This document shows, piece by piece, positions 10,345 to 21,730 of a stretch of 64,000 nucleotides of DNA. The notes beneath the pieces were generated by a model. The model ran no database searches, was not told the origin of the DNA, and worked only from the letters and a program-made list of their open reading frames with translations. The position numbers and the translations under genes were made by a program. Numbering within the stretch: the stretch's first letter is position 1; each line of letters opens with the position of its first letter. This DNA is from Piezodorus guildinii (lineage: Eukaryota; Arthropoda; Insecta; Hemiptera; Pentatomidae): contig CM041292.1 in NCBI GenBank assembly GCA_023052935.1, positions 108,927,906 through 108,991,905 of the forward strand. Direction: 5' to 3'.

Positions 10345-13300
10345 TTTTTCTTATTTATTGGATAGTAGGCTCAGTAGATGCGTTCCAAAAGGTTCGTTAC
10401 CGACCATTCTATTAATTTTAATTGCGCTCGCTCAAATATGGGTTTATTATAACTTTTTCGTATTTATTGGGTACTAGGCACAGTAGCTGCGTTCCCAAAG
10501 GTTCGTTACCGATTACACTATTAATTTTAATCGCGCCCGCTCAAATATGGGTTTATTATTACTTTTTCGTATTTATTGGATACTACGCTCAGTAGCTGCG
10601 TTCCCAAAGGTTCGTTACCGATTACACTATTAATTTTAATCGCGCTCGCTCAAATATGGGTTTATTATAACTTTTTCGTATTTATTGGATACTTGGCACA
10701 GTAGCTGCGTTCCCAAAGGTTCGTTACCGATTACACTATTAATTTTAATTGCGCTCGCTCAAATATGGGTTCATTATAACTTTTTCGTATTTATTGGATA
10801 CTGGGCACAGTAGCTGCGTTCCCAAAGGTTCGTTACCGATTACACAATTGATTTTAATCGCGCTCGCTCAAGTATGGGTTTATTATAACTTTTTCGTATT
10901 AATAAGATACTAGGCTCAGTCGCAGCGTAACCAAGGACTCGTTACAGATTATACTATTAATTTTAATCGCGCTCGCTCAAATATGGGTTTATTATAACTT
11001 TTTCGTATTAATAAGATACTAGGCTCAGTCGCAGCGTAACCAAGGACTCGTTACAGATTATACTATTAATTTTAATTGCGCTAACTCAAGTAGAGGTTTA
11101 TCAAATAAGAATGTACTTATAAAATCGTTCTGTTTAGCTGATTATTATCAAACTCCAAAATATTAACCAAAAAGATAACTTTCTATCCTGAAAAAAAGGA
11201 TAAGCGGTAACCCAATACATGAAAAGTTACTAAAAACACGATATAAACATACATTAGACCAACTGACTAAAAAAACATTAACACATTCACTAACAAAACT
11301 CCCGAAACACAAATACAGAAATTAGCATAGAAAAGAAACACGAATTTATAATAAACCCATAATTGAGCGAGCGCGATAACAATTAATAGTGTAATCGGTA
11401 ACGAACCTTTGGAAACACAGCTACTGAGCCTAGTATCCAATAAATACGAAAAAGTTATAATAAACCCATATTTGAGCGAGCGCACGAATAATTAATAGAC
11501 TGGTCGGGAAAGAACCCTTCGTAACGCAGCAACTGAGCCTAGTATCCAATAAATACGAATTTATTAATTTTAATTGCGCTCGCTCAAATATGGGTTCATT
11601 ATAACTTTTTCGTATTTATTGGATACTGGGCACAGTAGCTGCGTTCCCAAAGGTTCGTTACCGATTACACTATTAATTTTAATCGCGCTCGCTCAAGTAT
11701 GGGTTTATTATAACTTTTTCGTATTTATTGGATACAAGGCTCAGTAGCTGCGTTCCCAATGGTTCGTTACCGATTATAGTATTAATTTTAATTGAGCTCG
11801 CTCAAATATGGGTTTATTATAACTTTTTCGTATTTATTGGGTACTAGGCACAGTAGCTGCGTTCCCAAAGGTTCGTTACCGATTACACTATTAATTTTAA
11901 TCGCGCCCGCTCAAATATGGGTTTATTATTACTTTTTCGTATTTATTGGATACTACGCTCAGTAGCTGCGTTCCCAAAGGTTCGTTACCGATTACACTAT
12001 TAATTTTAATCGCGCTCGCTCAAATATGGGTTTATTATAACTTTTTCGTATTTATTGGATACTTGGCACAGTAGCTGCGTTCCCAAAGGTTCGTTACCGA
12101 TTACACTATTAATTTTAATTGCGCTCGCTCAAATATGGGTTTTTTTCGTATTAATAAGATACTAGGCTCAGTCGCAGCGTAACCAAGGACTCGTTACAGA
12201 TTATACTATTAATTTTAATGCGCTCGCTCAATATGGGTTTATTAATAAACTTTTTCGTATTAATAAATACTGCTTCAGTCGACGTAACAAGACTCTACAG
12301 ATTATTACTATAATTTTAATCGCTAATCAAGTAAGCGTTACAATATAGAAGTTACTTAAAAACTCGTTACTTATATAACCAATATAACAAAAAATTAACT
12401 CTATTCCTAAAAAATGCGTAACCAATACAGAAATTAGATACTAAAAACACGATTATATAACCATAATTGACACGATAAAAAATATTACCATCACTAACAA
12501 ACTTGAAACACAGATACAATAGCATATAAAATAGAAAAACGTTATAATAAACCCATATTGAGCGAGCGCGAAAAATTAAATTAATTCGGAACAACACTCC
12601 CGAAACACAGCTACTGAGCCTAGTATCATAAATACGAAAAAGTTATAATAAACCCATATTTGAGCGAGCGCACGAATAATTAATAGACTGGTCGGGAAAG
12701 AACCTTCGTAACGCAGCAATGAGCCTAGTATCCAATAATACGAATTTATTAATTTAATTGCGCTCGTCAAATATGGGTTCATTATAACTTTTTGTATTTA
12801 TTGGATACTGGGACAGTAGCTGCGTTCCCAAGGTTCGTTACCGATTACACTATTAATTTTAATCGCGCTCGCTCAAGTATGGGTTTATTATAACTTTTTC
12901 GTATTTATTGGATACAGGCTCAGTAGCTGCGTTCCCAAGGTTCGTTACCGATTATAGTATTAATTTTAATTGAGCTCGCTCAATATGGGTTTATTATAAC
13001 TTTTTCGTATTTATTGGGTACTAGGCACAGTAGCTGCGTTCCCAAGGTTCGTTACGATTACACTATTATTTTAATCGCGCCGCTCAAATATGGGTTTATT
13101 ATTACTTTTTCGTATTTATTGGATACTACGCTCAGTAGCTGCGTTCCAAAGGTTCGTTACGATTACACTATTAATTTAATGCGCTCGCTCAAATATGGGT
13201 TTATTATAACTTTTTCGTATTTATTGGATACTTGGCACAGTAGCTGCGTTCCCAAAGGTTCGTTACCGATTACACTATTAATTTTAATGCGCTCGCTCAA

Positions 13301-14204
13301 ATATGGGTTATTATAACTTTTTCGTATTTATTGGATACTGGGCACAGTAGCTGCGTTCCCAAAGGTTCGTTACGATTACACAATTGATTTTAATCGCGCT
13401 CGCTCAAGTATGGGTTTATTATAACTTTTTCGTATTAATAGATACTAGGCTCAGTCGCAGCGTACCAAGGACTCGTTACAGATTATACTATTAATTTTAA
13501 TCGCGCTCGCTCAAATATGGGTTTATTATAACTTTTTCGTATTAATAAGATACTAGGCTCAGTCGCAGCGTAACAAGGATCGTTACAGATTATACTATTA
13601 ATTTTAATTGCGCTAACTCAAGTAGAGGTTTATCAAATAAGAATGTACTTATAAATCGTTCTGTTTAGCTGATTATTATCAAACTCCAAATATTAACCAA
13701 AAAGATAACTTTCTATCCTGAAAAAAGGATAAGCGGTAACCCAATACATGAAAAGTTACTAAAAACACGATATAAACATACATTAGACCAACTGACTAAA
13801 AAAACATTAACACATTCACTAACAAAACTCCCGAAACACAAATACAGAAATTAGCATAGAAAAGAAACACGAATTTATAATAAACCCATAATTGAGCGAG
13901 CGCGATAACAATTAATAGTGTAATCGGTAACGAACCTTTGGAAACACAGCTACTGAGCCTAGTATCCAATAAATACGAAAAAGTTATAATAAACCCATAT
14001 TTGAGCGAGCGCACGAATAATTAATAGAATGGTCGGGAAAAAACCCCCCGTAACGCAGCTACTGTGCCTAGTATCCAATAAATACGAAAAAGTTATAATA
14101 AACCCATATTTGAGCGAGCGCGATTAAAATTAATAGTATAATCGGTAACGAACCTTTGGGAACGCATCTGCTGAGCCTACTATCCAATAAATACGAAAAG
14201 GTTA
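10345..14204. repeat. 109-bp monomer array in three higher-order blocks
   Basis: The monomer runs from gcgctcgctcaaatatggg through tcgtatttattggat, a cagtagctgcgtt segment and ggttcgttaccgatta back to the start. The word atggg recurs at 10438, 10547, 10656, 10765, 10874 and 10983, exactly 109 apart, and again at 11590, 11699, 11808 and 11917. In the third block spacing falls to 105-108 (12773, 12879, 12984, 13090, 13195, 13303, 13410, 13517). Forward blocks are followed by a spacer (11100-11340; degraded at 12310-12540; 13615-13870) and inverted monomers. The segments near 11267-11485 and 13796-14014 are identical at an offset of 2529. Confidence 0.92.
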
Positions 14205-14477
14205 AAATAAACCTCTATTGATAATATTTTCGCCCGCGATTATAAAACTAAAATAAAACGAATCCCGCTAATCCGACTACCAGACTTTGTATCGCAAATG
14301 TCTTAAAATTAAAGTATCGGTTATACTTATTATTATATTCGCGACTAATTATATGTAGAAAGGCCCCTGGGAACATTTAACAAGCCTCAAGGGTTAAAAA
14401 CACAAGGTGTAATTAAAATAACCATTAAAACATAAAATCATGTTAATTTGATTTTTATTATTTTATTGAAATCGAAA

Positions 14478-14708
14478 AAGGTTGAATTTGAAATGGAAAA
14501 GGTTGAATTTGACTTGGAAAAGGTTGAATTTGACTTGGAAAAGGTTGAATTTGACTTGGAAAAGGTTGAATTTGACTTGGAAAAGGTTGAATTTGACTTG
14601 GAAAAGGTTGAATTTGACTTGGAAAAGGTTGAATTTGACTTGGAAAAGGTTGAATTTGACTTGGAAAAGGTTGAATTTGACTTGGAAAAGGTTGAATTTG
14701 ACTTGGAA
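14478..14708. repeat. 21-bp minisatellite, right arm (11 units)
   Basis: Reverse complement of the left-arm minisatellite, with about eleven units against eight. The unit nearest the single-copy arm carries the same variant (gaaatgg) as its left partner, so the arms share an ancestor and unit number changed later. Confidence 0.92.
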
Positions 14709-14718
14709 ATGCTATATA

Positions 14719-14815
14719 AAACAGAAACACACATTTTTCTGGGACTTCGTTATTTGGACTCAGGGAAATTCAAAGAGTTTCACGATCTTAATACTTTCTC
14801 TTAGTATATATTTCT
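14719..14815 (+). repeat. Family X fragment (right flank of foldback)
   Basis: Contains cagaaacacaca, tttttctgggacttcg and tggactcaggg in the same order as 21700-21760 of a family X copy, and ends in a ttctcttagtatata stretch like 21825-21840. Confidence 0.55.
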
Positions 14816-14819
14816 TATA

Positions 14820-15500
14820 AATAATAATAATAAATCTTTATTTCTTCTGGGACTAGTCCCTTTAGAATAACATAACATGAAAATTAAAATTAAAACTTTA
14901 AGGTCTTAGAGTATACAAAAACAATACAAAGAAACAATAGAAATTACAAACAATGGATTAAAAAGCAGCCTCAAATAATAATATTGAAAACTAAACTAGA
15001 TAATAAACATAATAAGAAATATGAACATATATACAACTTTCATTAAAAAATCATAACAGTGTTTTTTTTTTGTTTTGTTTTAACAATATACTAATATTAT
15101 AATCAGTGCAAAACACAAGATAACATAGAATATAATAGGTATATTAACGTTTCTATCTGTTTGGTTATTAATTTTAATTAAAATTAGAAAACTAATTAGG
15201 ATTCATCGGAAATTGGAGAGACAGGAGATGATTGAACAGGCGAGATTTGAATGTCGGAAGAGTATTGGAGTCACGGATGTAAGAAGGAATAGAGTTCCAT
15301 AAGGTTGAATATCGAATTAGGAAAGATCTGTCGAAAGCTGCAGTTCGATAGGGCGTTATATACATGTCCGAATGCCGTGAGCGAGTGTGGCGAGAGTGGA
15401 CTGAGGATTTGAAAAGAAACATATCTGATAAGTAAGACGGACGGCGGGATTGGAGAACTTGAAAGAGAAAGGAAGCCAGGAAGTACTTACAACGGTAGGA
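14820..15500 (-). pseudogene. CR1/L2-like retroelement 3' end (copy 1)
   Basis: On the minus strand the frame 15422-15192 gives YRTAAFDRSFLIRYSTLWNS then IPSYIRDSNTLPTFKSRLFN, the C-terminal signature of CR1/L2-group RTs. After it comes an AT-rich 3' UTR ending with AAGGGACTAGTCCCAGAAG, AATAAA and an ATT-repeat tail at 14820-14860. The body upstream of about 15500 is lost. The same protein ending occurs at 60240-60420, and the same terminal hairpin in five other places in this window. Confidence 0.75.
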
Positions 15501-15724
15501 AGGGTATAAAGTTCAGTAAAAACAGACACACACACACAAAAAAAAAAAGAAAAAGAAAAAAAAAGAATGCACCATTTTTTTGGGAGATACATTTTTCCCT
15601 TATCGATCACTTTAATTTCAAAATTATAATAGTGACTGGTCAGTCATTTGTGTAATAAGATTATCCTTTCAACATTAGTAGCTGGAAACTACGGTAAAAC
15701 TTGACATAATATTACTGAAGTTAA

Positions 15725-16640
15725 AAAATCTGGTGCGTTCAAAAAACCACTGATTTACCTCGGTTGTTTAAATCGGTTTAAGAACTATTAAATAAAGTTA
15801 GAGTTAATATATAGGTAAGTGAAAATATAAAAAAGTTAAAAAAAATTATATTCTGTTTCGTTGGAAACATATGTTGTTAATTAAATAATATAAAATTGTT
15901 ATGTAGAATAATCACAGAATTTTATGCCCTATTCGTCACATTACATCATCTATCACAAATTTTTAAATAAGATAACAATTTTTCTATAATTCTCAGATTT
16001 TCAACGGTATATGTACATCTATATGACTATTCTTATGTCCGGAAAATAATTTACCTACAGAAATATTTTCGTCTTTTCTCCTCTAGTTGATTATCAAATT
16101 GAAATATTTAGGCGTTTTTTTTTTGTCATTAATACTAATAAATGGTATTGTTAAGTTTTTGGAATCTTCAAAATTAAAGGTAATTTAGAAGAAGGAAATT
16201 CGAATATTCGGCATTTAAGCCCCGACCATTTCAATCTTTATGACACCTACATGATATTAAATTTCCCGTCGTTTTAGCGAGTTTAATCAAAATCGATAAG
16301 TTAAATTTAATGAAGAGCCGTTTTTGAGAAAATCTTAAAAAGGTACATAGTATAAAGGGGCTCTTATGGATGCCCAATTTTTATGAAAAAATTGCTGTAA
16401 CATTTCAGGCATATATGCATCTAAAATTTGAAATTTCAGTCTTATAAAATTTATCGTTTTGGAGCTAGACTTACCACACAGACAAATACTTTTTTTTGCG
16501 GGACTCGGTCATTTTTACTCTGGTAACCCTAAAACGTGTAATTCATGTGAAAAGTGGAACTCGAAAATTCTCACGATCGAAATATGTTCTAATAGGTTAG
16601 TGAAAGAAAAAAACGCTGCAAATTATTACACGGTGGTTTA
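15725..16640 (+). repeat. Family X repeat copy 1
   Basis: Aligns by eye with 20931-21880: the starting tctggtgc, ttggaaacatatgtt, ttttctcctctagttg, ggcatttaagccc, gagtttaatcaaaatcg, ggtacatagtataaagggg, and the downstream ttttttgcgggactcggtcat all appear in order. No protein is encoded. Ends are indistinct. It may be a non-autonomous DNA transposon; the type is unknown. Confidence 0.65.
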
Positions 16641-16924
16641 ATATTTCCAAATAACAATAATAAGGTATAAATGTTTATATGGCTGTTGATAGGCAATTAA
16701 TTAATATGAATAGCAATAATTCAAAGGATAATATCATATTACAACTGCTTATTTCAAAACGCGATATCTCAGCTAGTTGTTAACCAATTTTAATACTTTT
16801 TTATTTTGTCAAAAGTTTCTTTCTCTATTAAAAGGTACAAAAGCAAATTTATGGTATTTATTTATTAATTAGGAGAAACGGATTTTTTCAAATTCATTAT
16901 TCGGATTCTACGCATCTTCAAACG

Positions 16925-17125
16925 TAAGCTCTCAAATTTTAATAATAATAATTCTTTATTTATTCTGGGACGAGTCCCTTTAGAATAATATAGCAGGAAA
17001 TAAAAAGTTAGTTTAAGACTCTAGTCTTACAGTATAATGATTGAAAACAATAAAATTAAACTAACAACATGTATAAATAAGATGAACATAAAAGACAGAT
17101 TCTAATAAAAATGCACTAACAAAAA
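16925..17125 (-). repeat. CR1/L2-like 3' end (copy 2)
   Basis: On the minus strand it reads TTATTCTAAAGGGACTCGTC, then CCAGAATAAATAAAG and an ATT-repeat tail, near-identical in layout to 14820-14880. Only the 3' UTR is left; upstream sequence has expanded into the tandem array that follows. Confidence 0.7.
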
Positions 17126-17284
17126 TATAAATGTATGTTAACATAAGAACAAAAAAAAAAAGATGTAATGAAAAAATATAATAAGATTTAAAAAGAGAGA
17201 AAAAAAATATATATACAGTTTTAAAATAAAATATAAAAAGAAAAGAAATTACAGTTCTTCAACGTATGTTAACATAACAACAAT

Positions 17285-17326
<42 letters not shown>

Positions 17327-17362
17327 AAAAAAAATATAAAAGATTTAAAAAGAAAAAAAAAA

Positions 17363-17429
<67 letters not shown>

Positions 17430-17487
17430 TACACATATACATATATATACAGTTTTAAAATGTTAAAAACGTATGTTAACATAAGAA

Positions 17488-17554
<67 letters not shown>

Positions 17555-17780
17555 AATACATACACACAGACACACACATATATAAATATGCATACATATG
17601 CATATCTGCACTCAACACACACACGCACGTATATACATTTTTCAAATAAAATATAAATAAAAAATAAATTACGATTTTTCAATATATGTTGACATAGGAA
17701 CAAAAAAAGATAAATACAATTTTAACATAATGTAAAGAAAAAAGAAAAGAAAAAAAATTACAATTCTTCTAAGTGTTTGC
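17125..17780. repeat. Tandem repeat with embedded TA microsatellites
   Basis: A unit containing cgtatgttaacataagaaca, then (TA)n or A-rich sequence, then ataaaaagaaaagaaattac, recurs at about 17132, 17260, 17467 and 17680. TA tracts fill 17288-17322, 17364-17430 and 17491-17550. Units differ in length mainly through TA tract size, so the array is likely unstable. Frames across it give only IYIYIY. Confidence 0.8.
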
Positions 17781-17837
17781 AAAATAATAAATATTTGAGT
17801 ATAAAATAATAAATTTTGAGGTAGAATCATTTTTCAT

Positions 17838-18310
17838 TTTTATTTTTTGGTAGATTACAAAGGTTCATTATTGAAAATAATAAAACAAAGGATTTATACA
17901 GGACTGCATTACTATTTCCTTTTCTTTTCTTTCGATTTTCATTCAAATAAAATTTCCTGATTCCAGAACACCTTACATTTTATCTTTTTCATCAACAATA
18001 ACCGAGTTATCAGGGAATCACAACTCTTATAAATTATGGCTTGACCATATAAGATGATTTAAAAAATTACTTAATTTATTTTTTTGCTCTTTGTTCAACG
18101 CGTTGGCTCAAATTTGAATATCTTTTAGATTTATCATTATCTTTAATATTTTTTTGTTACGATTTTTTGTGGAATTACATCTATTATAATTTGTAACTTG
18201 AATATACATATGTATCTTTAAAAATAACTGGGTTGATGAGCGTATTTATGGATGAAATTCTTTTTTTAGTCGATTAAAAAGGTTCATTATTGAAAATAAT
18301 AAACCAATAG
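17838..18310 (+). repeat. Pair of short direct repeats
   Basis: The 29-nt stretch starting aaaggttcattattgaaa at 17859 recurs at 18278 with one mismatch, and similarity extends some 20 nt upstream (ttttttggtagatta and tttttagtcgatta). The 390 bp between is AT-rich and shows no element ends. Confidence 0.6.
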
Positions 18311-18409
18311 TAAATGAGAATTTGGAATATTCGTTTGTACTTCGTTAGAATATTTGAAAAAAATCCCGTTTAGATATTTGTTGGGTTATAATGAAGATGT
18401 AAGGTTATG

Positions 18410-18660
18410 TATATCTCGATGACGACCTAGTAAATGTTAGACCTGACACACAAGACAACCAGATGAGAGGAGTTCTCAGGGGATGGGGCTGTAGTTGGAC
18501 TGCACCTGACAGCCTGGCCAAGCTCCAGTGCCTTTGACAGACCCCGGGGTCTGCACTGGGTCCAGGCCCGACGTGTGGGTTACATCACTCATTGTTACAT
18601 CCCGAGTAACATTGGGAATGTCCAACTTTACTGGACATTTCATCATGAACAGTACTTTAA
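18410..18660. other. GC-rich block, unidentified
   Basis: Stands out sharply in base composition. Holds a perfect 16-bp palindrome cagaccccggggtctg at 18538-18553. No open frame of length, no clear splice sites and no box A/B pair were seen. Could be a regulatory block, a non-coding exon or a repeat. Confidence 0.35.
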
Positions 18661-19200
18661 AGGCATGCCTTAAAAATAAAAGGTTCGAAAACTTCCTAAA
18701 AAGTTAAGTTATGAGTCGAACATTTTAATAGGCCAGGCAGTAGTTAAAACTTAACATTATTCGGTTAAAAAAAACCCTCTATCTGCCGCTCTTCGAACCG
18801 TTAAAAAATATTACGGTTCTCTAAAACAAATTTAAACTTGCATTAAAATGTTGACTTAAATGTTTTCTCATTGGTGTTGTTAGGGAAATTAAAGCTCGTT
18901 TCATGAGGAAAAAATAATGAAATTGTTTTTCACTTTATAAAGTAAATAAAACTTATTTTGTCGTGTCACTGGGAGATGAGAGTAGCCTCTTTATTCCGGG
19001 TTATTTAAAAACCTCAACATTATACATGATGTTGAGTTTAACGCAACATAAATTAAAACAAAACCATTTTTTCTGAAGAAATAATAATTATTAAAATTCA
19101 ATTTAATAAGTATTAATTATAATGCTACAATATAAATATATGTTGTTGTTTTTTATCGATTAATTGATGCAAACCTTCTCTGCTATATATATTTATATAT
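18661..19200. other. AT-rich stretch without recognised feature
   Basis: No coding frame or repeat end recognised. Confidence 0.45.
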
Positions 19201-19224
19201 AATACATATAATATATAATTTCTA

Positions 19225-19310
19225 TATAATACTCTGCCACAGCCGAGATTCGAACCCAGGACCCGGAGAACAGTAGACTAGTGCTCCATTCACTAGACCT
19301 CGCCGCTCCC
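19225..19310 (-). mobile_element. tRNA-derived SINE head
   Basis: The minus strand begins GGGAGCGGCGAGG, carries a box A-like GGTCTAGTGAATGG and a box B GGGTTCGAATCTC, spaced as in tRNA. The sequence after CTGTGGCAGAG is AT-rich rather than an acceptor stem, so this is a SINE promoter head and not a tRNA gene. It resembles the remnant at 108-170. Confidence 0.6.
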
Positions 19311-19399
19311 TTATAATAAAGAATAGACATTATAAAATTTACATTTAAAAAACAGCACACACTGCCTTCCATTCCTCACCCAATCACTTTATTTCATAA

Positions 19400-19470
19400 G
19401 CTTTTTATCAGTTTTTCATATTAGTCGACGTTTCGGGGCTGTTTCCCCATTTTCAAGACTTATTCCTTTT
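19400..19470 (-). repeat. Penelope-like terminal fragment with hammerhead-like core
   Basis: On the minus strand, TGAAAATGGGGAAACAGCCC then CGAAACGTCGAC: a stem-loop followed by CGAAAC, as in the terminal repeats of Penelope-like elements that carry hammerhead ribozymes. The CUGAUGA box is degenerate (TTGAAAA). No RT or GIY-YIG domain is attached. Confidence 0.5.
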
Positions 19471-20930
19471 CCAATATATAATTACTATATCATATTTCAC
19501 CCTTCATTCCATCTCATAGCACACTGCTTCTTGTCCATATTGGTGTTCATTGGCTCACTCTAGTGCTCACTTTAGTTAAAAAATTAAAAAAGAAAAGAAT
19601 ATAAAATTTACATGATATTTTCCTGCTAAATGAACTTTTCGTTGCGATGAACTCTTGATTACTCCAACTGTACATTTTTAAACCTAATTGACACCACATT
19701 TCAATCGCACGGTTGGATCGCAGGTTAATAGATAAATTAAATCACCATTGAAAGACTAATGAGTAAAAGAGTTCCACAAGATCCACTGTTCGAAAAAATA
19801 AGATAAAATCTATATTAAACTTGGAAACTTCTGATTTCTCTTTTAATGGTGAAGAATTGGAAAAGGGCAAGATGCACTTGGAAAGGGAGGGGGCAGGACG
19901 ACAGCTGGGCTGGGTCACTAATCCATCTCTCTCCATCCCCTCCTCCAGCTAATTCTCTGATCTCAGTTGAAATCAAATTTGCATCTGCCCTCTGCCCTAG
20001 CCTAAGGGAAATGGAATATTAGTTCCGTGTCGGCCAGGGGAATTGCTCTAATGGAATTGGGACAAATCTCGGTGAAATAGTTTGAAAATCACGGCTCTAT
20101 TAGTTCTGGAATAAAAATGAATTTATTCATCCATTTAAGTACGACATTCCATAAAGATATTTGAAAGAATAAAGACTCAAATTGGTCTACAGATTAATCC
20201 AGATCTCATTAATATTTCTTACACTATAAATTGTTTGCTTAAAAAAAAACAATAAAACTTTATCCTGAAATATATATTAAATTCACACTAATGAAACGAA
20301 GCCTTCCAATCCTTTTTCACCAATAGTTACCGTTGAACACGGGCTCAAAGATTCTTCTAAGGATCCGCCTCTCGAATCTTAGGAGCATTAGCTCTTGAGC
20401 TCGAGAGACCTCTCAGCATTAGAAAAGATAGGTCGCCTAATGAGGGTCATGTAAGAGTTGCAACTCGGTGTCCCGCGAGAAACATCTACTTTTGAAATGT
20501 ATCAAGTGCCCGAAATAGCACCTATTCGCAGCCACTAACCTTTTATAAATTTCCTACTGAATATTATTTGTACCAACCAGTAAGTGCCAGTACGAATAAT
20601 TAGGAAAAAGGCTTTGTATTGGAAATTCTGATGATCTGAATCAAGAACGGCACGATCGTATCTGTAACTAGAAACACGATATAAGCAAGCATTCGGAAGT
20701 TGATATTGTCCTTTCTGATGGAAGTCATGAAAATGGAACTCTCGTTTCCTCTGTAAGTGAAATATTAATCTACGAGTCTAATTAAATCATTCCAGATTAA
20801 CATACCACAATACAGATATTAATATTAATTTGAATAATTACATTAGTAAGGTTATCAGGTTTAACTTACATATTCCAATAGCAAAAATAATATTTTTTTT
20901 TTATTTATTCAATGATATTTGCAACTGTAT
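19471..20930. other. Unassigned, with two GC-richer blocks
   Basis: Blocks at about 19840-20060 and 20330-20560 are richer in GC than the rest but show no splice-bounded frame, EF-hand motif or repeat ends. They do not encode the missing KChIP exons as far as I can read. Confidence 0.35.
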
Positions 20931-21695
20931 AAAAAAAAAATCTGGTGCAGGCAACACACGACTTTCAATTTTTAAAATCAATGAAAGAATCTTTAAATAC
21001 AGTTAGAGATAAAAATACGTGAAACTATTAAAGAATTAATTAAATTGAATTTCTATAGAAACATGTGTTTTATTAAAAAATCTATTATATTATTATCTAA
21101 AACAACCACTTAGTTTTATCGGATTTTTATTACTCTCTATTAACTTTTAAAAGCTTCAGTATAAGGTAATATCTTTTCTAAAATCTTTAGCTTCCCAACG
21201 GGATATCATATATGCATATTACTGTTCTTATGTTCAAAAACAAAAAATTGCATTAAAAAAATATTTTTTCTGTTTTCTCCTTTAGTTGGGTATCGAATTC
21301 ATTCAATTTATATATTTACCTGTTTTTTATTATTGTAAACAAGTTAATATAGTTATTTTTATAGAATAAACAAAATTAAAGTTACTTTAAGGAAATAATG
21401 TTTTAAATATCGGCATTTAAGCCCTGTCAGACCATTTTAATCATAATGAAACCTAAATAACATTTAAATGTATTAAATTTTACATCGATATAGTGGGTTT
21501 AATCAAAATCGTCGAGAAAATCGAAAAAAGGTGCAAAATGCATAGTATAAAGTGGCTTCTGATCAAAGAGTTCTGGTAAGCTCATTTTGATGAAAAATGT
21601 TTTGTTACGTCTCGGGCGTATATTTGTCTTAAATATGAAATTTCAGTTTCATAGGACTTACCGTTTCCGCCCGGGAGTTACCACACACAGACACA

Positions 21696-21730
<35 letters not shown>

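Larger units (their letters stand above)
9890..14718. mobile_element. Foldback-like element with tandem-repeat arms
   Basis: The two ends are reverse complements: tatatagcatttccaag at 9890 and cttggaaatgctatata ending at 14718. Moving inward each arm has a 21-bp minisatellite, about 280 bp of single-copy sequence (10067-10345 and 14205-14478), then 109-bp monomers. Inverted termini built of subrepeats are the hallmark of foldback transposons. No transposase is present. The interior holds three blocks of forward 109-bp monomers, each followed by a spacer and inverted monomers. Flanks are family X sequence. The TA-rich ends prevent a target duplication from being fixed. Confidence 0.75.

Noticed and set aside
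11267..14014. Two identical 72-residue frames
   Set aside because: They lie in the duplicated 109-bp array and include inverted monomers; identity reflects DNA duplication.
10345..14204. CRISPR-like array
   Set aside because: No unique spacers: 109-bp monomers are head to tail, in a eukaryotic sequence.
14438..14820. Four overlapping frames of heptad repeats
   Set aside because: Same minisatellite in the other arm; repeat DNA, not a gene.
17345..17703. IYIYIY-rich frames
   Set aside because: Translations of TA microsatellites.
18410..18660. Missing KChIP exon
   Set aside because: No EF-hand pattern or suitable splice-bounded frame in any phase I read.
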